A stretch of 44,263 nt of DNA from Ancylobacter novellus. GTDB lineage: Bacteria > Pseudomonadota > Alphaproteobacteria > Rhizobiales > Xanthobacteraceae. The translations under genes were made by a program, and so were the position numbers. Location: positions 1 through 44,263 of the forward strand of contig QFQD01000027.1 of the NCBI GenBank assembly GCA_003241485.1. The letters run 5' to 3'. This document shows, in pieces, positions 43,434-44,263 of this stretch. The notes below the pieces were generated by a model, which ran no database searches, was not told where the DNA came from, and was given only the letters and a program-made list of their open reading frames with translations. Every line of letters starts with the position of its first letter. Position 1 is the first letter of the stretch.

Positions 43434-44263
43434 GTCTTCGACAACCGCATGGCCGTGTCGATCAGGCCAACCATCGAATAGGTCTGCGGGATGTTGCCCC
43501 ACAGTTCGAGGGTCTGGTTGTCGATGTCTTCCGAAAGCAGGCCAGCCTCGTTGCGCCGCTCAAGCAGGCTGGTGAACATCTCGCGCGCCTCGTCGCGCCG
43601 GCCGATCAGGTCGAGCGCGCCCGCGTACCAGAACGAGCAGATGGTGAACGAGGTTTCCGGCAGGCCGAAATCGTCCTCGCCGGCATAGCGCATGAGATAG
43701 CCGTTGCGCTTCAGCTCGCGGCCGATGGCGTCGACGGTGGCAACATAGCGCGGGTCGTCAGGTCGCACGAAACCAAGCTCAGCCAGCAAGAGCAGGCTCG
43801 CATCGAGCTGCCCGTCGACATCCGCATCGACGAAGCTGCCCAGCTTCTCGCTCCAGGCGAAGGAAAGGATACGGGCGCGGATCTCGTTGCGGCGGTCGAG
43901 CCAGAACTGCACGCGATCCGGCAGCTGCAGCACACGGGCGATGCGGGCGAGCCGGTCGCAGGCGGCCCAGCTCATCACCGCAGAGAAGGTGTGAACGCGC
44001 TTCTTTCCGCGCAGCTCCCACAGGCCGGCATCGGGCTCGAAGGCATAGTCGAACGCCTTCGCGCCGACGCCCTCCAGCAGGTTGAAAAGAGCCATGTCGC
44101 CGCGATGCGGCAGCCTGGAATCGAAGAACATCTGTGCGGCGGCGAGGATGACGTGGCCATAGCCGTCATTCTGAATCTGTTCGGCCGCCTGGTTGCCCAC
44201 GCGCACCGGCCCCATGCCGGAAAAGCCCGCCAGTGCTGGAGCGAAGCGCTCCTCCAGCGGCGT
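43403..44263 (-). CDS. Glycoside hydrolase family 15 protein, N-terminus beyond window
   Basis: The window holds the last 286 residues of a glucoamylase-like (GH15) enzyme; the frame stays open to the window edge. The segment QNDGYGHVILAAAQMFFDSR near the visible start and the C-terminal LPETSFTICSFWYAGALDLI with SEDIDNQTLELWGNIPQTYS match the (alpha/alpha)6 barrel of bacterial GH15 proteins. The Glu of LWGNIPQTYS-type blocks is close to the expected base region. Many bacterial GH15 genes sit beside otsA/otsB and act on trehalose or alpha-glucans, so a role in glucan or trehalose turnover is likely. It overlaps otsA by 31 bp, which implies translational coupling. Confidence 0.9.
   Translation of the reverse strand, partial: TPLEERFAPALAGFSGMGPVRVGNQAAEQIQNDGYGHVILAAAQMFFDSRLPHRGDMALFNLLEGVGAKAFDYAFEPDAGLWELRGKKRVHTFSAVMSWAACDRLARIARVLQLPDRVQFWLDRRNEIRARILSFAWSEKLGSFVDADVDGQLDASLLLLAELGFVRPDDPRYVATVDAIGRELKRNGYLMRYAGEDDFGLPETSFTICSFWYAGALDLIGRRDEAREMFTSLLERRNEAGLLSEDIDNQTLELWGNIPQTYSMVGLIDTAMRLSKTWEEAFWRGS

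Overview
This window looks like a chromosomal segment of an alphaproteobacterium of the order Hyphomicrobiales (Rhizobiales). A Xanthobacteraceae-like relative (Starkeya/Ancylobacter/Xanthobacter type) is my best guess, which is inference only. The basis is high GC, the gene order carB / carA / yqeY / dnaG / rpoD, DUF992 and DUF2380 secreted proteins, a DnaG whose zinc-finger ligands are mostly replaced, and twin-arginine MsrP. I see no insertion sequence, phage, CRISPR array or rRNA. Coding density is very high and many genes overlap by 4 bp (ATGA/GTGA).

Layout. (1) 1-9978 is a carbohydrate/polyol uptake and catabolism locus. A leftward operon encodes a binding protein, two MalFG-type permeases, a 68-residue two-TM protein, two MalK-type ATPases and a dihydroxyacetone-kinase family enzyme cut by the window edge. 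A divergent pair encodes a TIM-barrel sugar isomerase/epimerase and a Gfo/Idh/MocA dehydrogenase. An inverted repeat lies in the shared promoter region and paired hairpins lie between the binding protein and permease genes. (2) 9995-17676 is mixed housekeeping: an S4-domain protein, a CAT-anticodon tRNA (probably tRNA-Ile2), a SIMPL protein, a lipid/diacylglycerol kinase, small membrane proteins, a secreted PQQ-type aldose dehydrogenase, a GST, aspartate aminotransferase and a DUF992 protein. (3) 17842-21607 holds MsrP, an apparently unannotated small-RNA candidate with its own leftward terminator, a DUF2380 protein, and a trxB-lysR pair. (4) 21891-26191 is an Lrp-type regulator translationally coupled to three envelope-glycan genes (GT8, ELM1-like, GT-A type), facing a GT4 glycosyltransferase. 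(5) 26249-37514 is the conserved information/pyrimidine block: greA, carB, carA, yqeY, azlCD, dnaG, rpoD. A classical intrinsic terminator sits between carA and carB. (6) 37582-40893 holds small membrane proteins (two below 60 residues), an MFS transporter and an aldose epimerase-like enzyme. (7) 40905-44263 is a leftward group of a GH15 glycosidase (cut by the window edge), trehalose-6-phosphate synthase and a GAF-GGDEF diguanylate cyclase.

How the parts work together. Region 1 probably imports a small polyol or sugar and feeds it through oxidation, isomerisation and phosphorylation; the substrate cannot be read from sequence. Region 4 probably builds or trims lipopolysaccharide or another surface glycan. 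Region 7 ties the compatible solute trehalose to a c-di-GMP enzyme by position only. I did not find a clearly new multi-gene defence or mobile system. The most novel-looking items are the orphan sRNA candidate near 18.9 kb with an inverted-repeat island upstream, the carA-carB terminator, and the six-component ABC operon with its tiny membrane protein.
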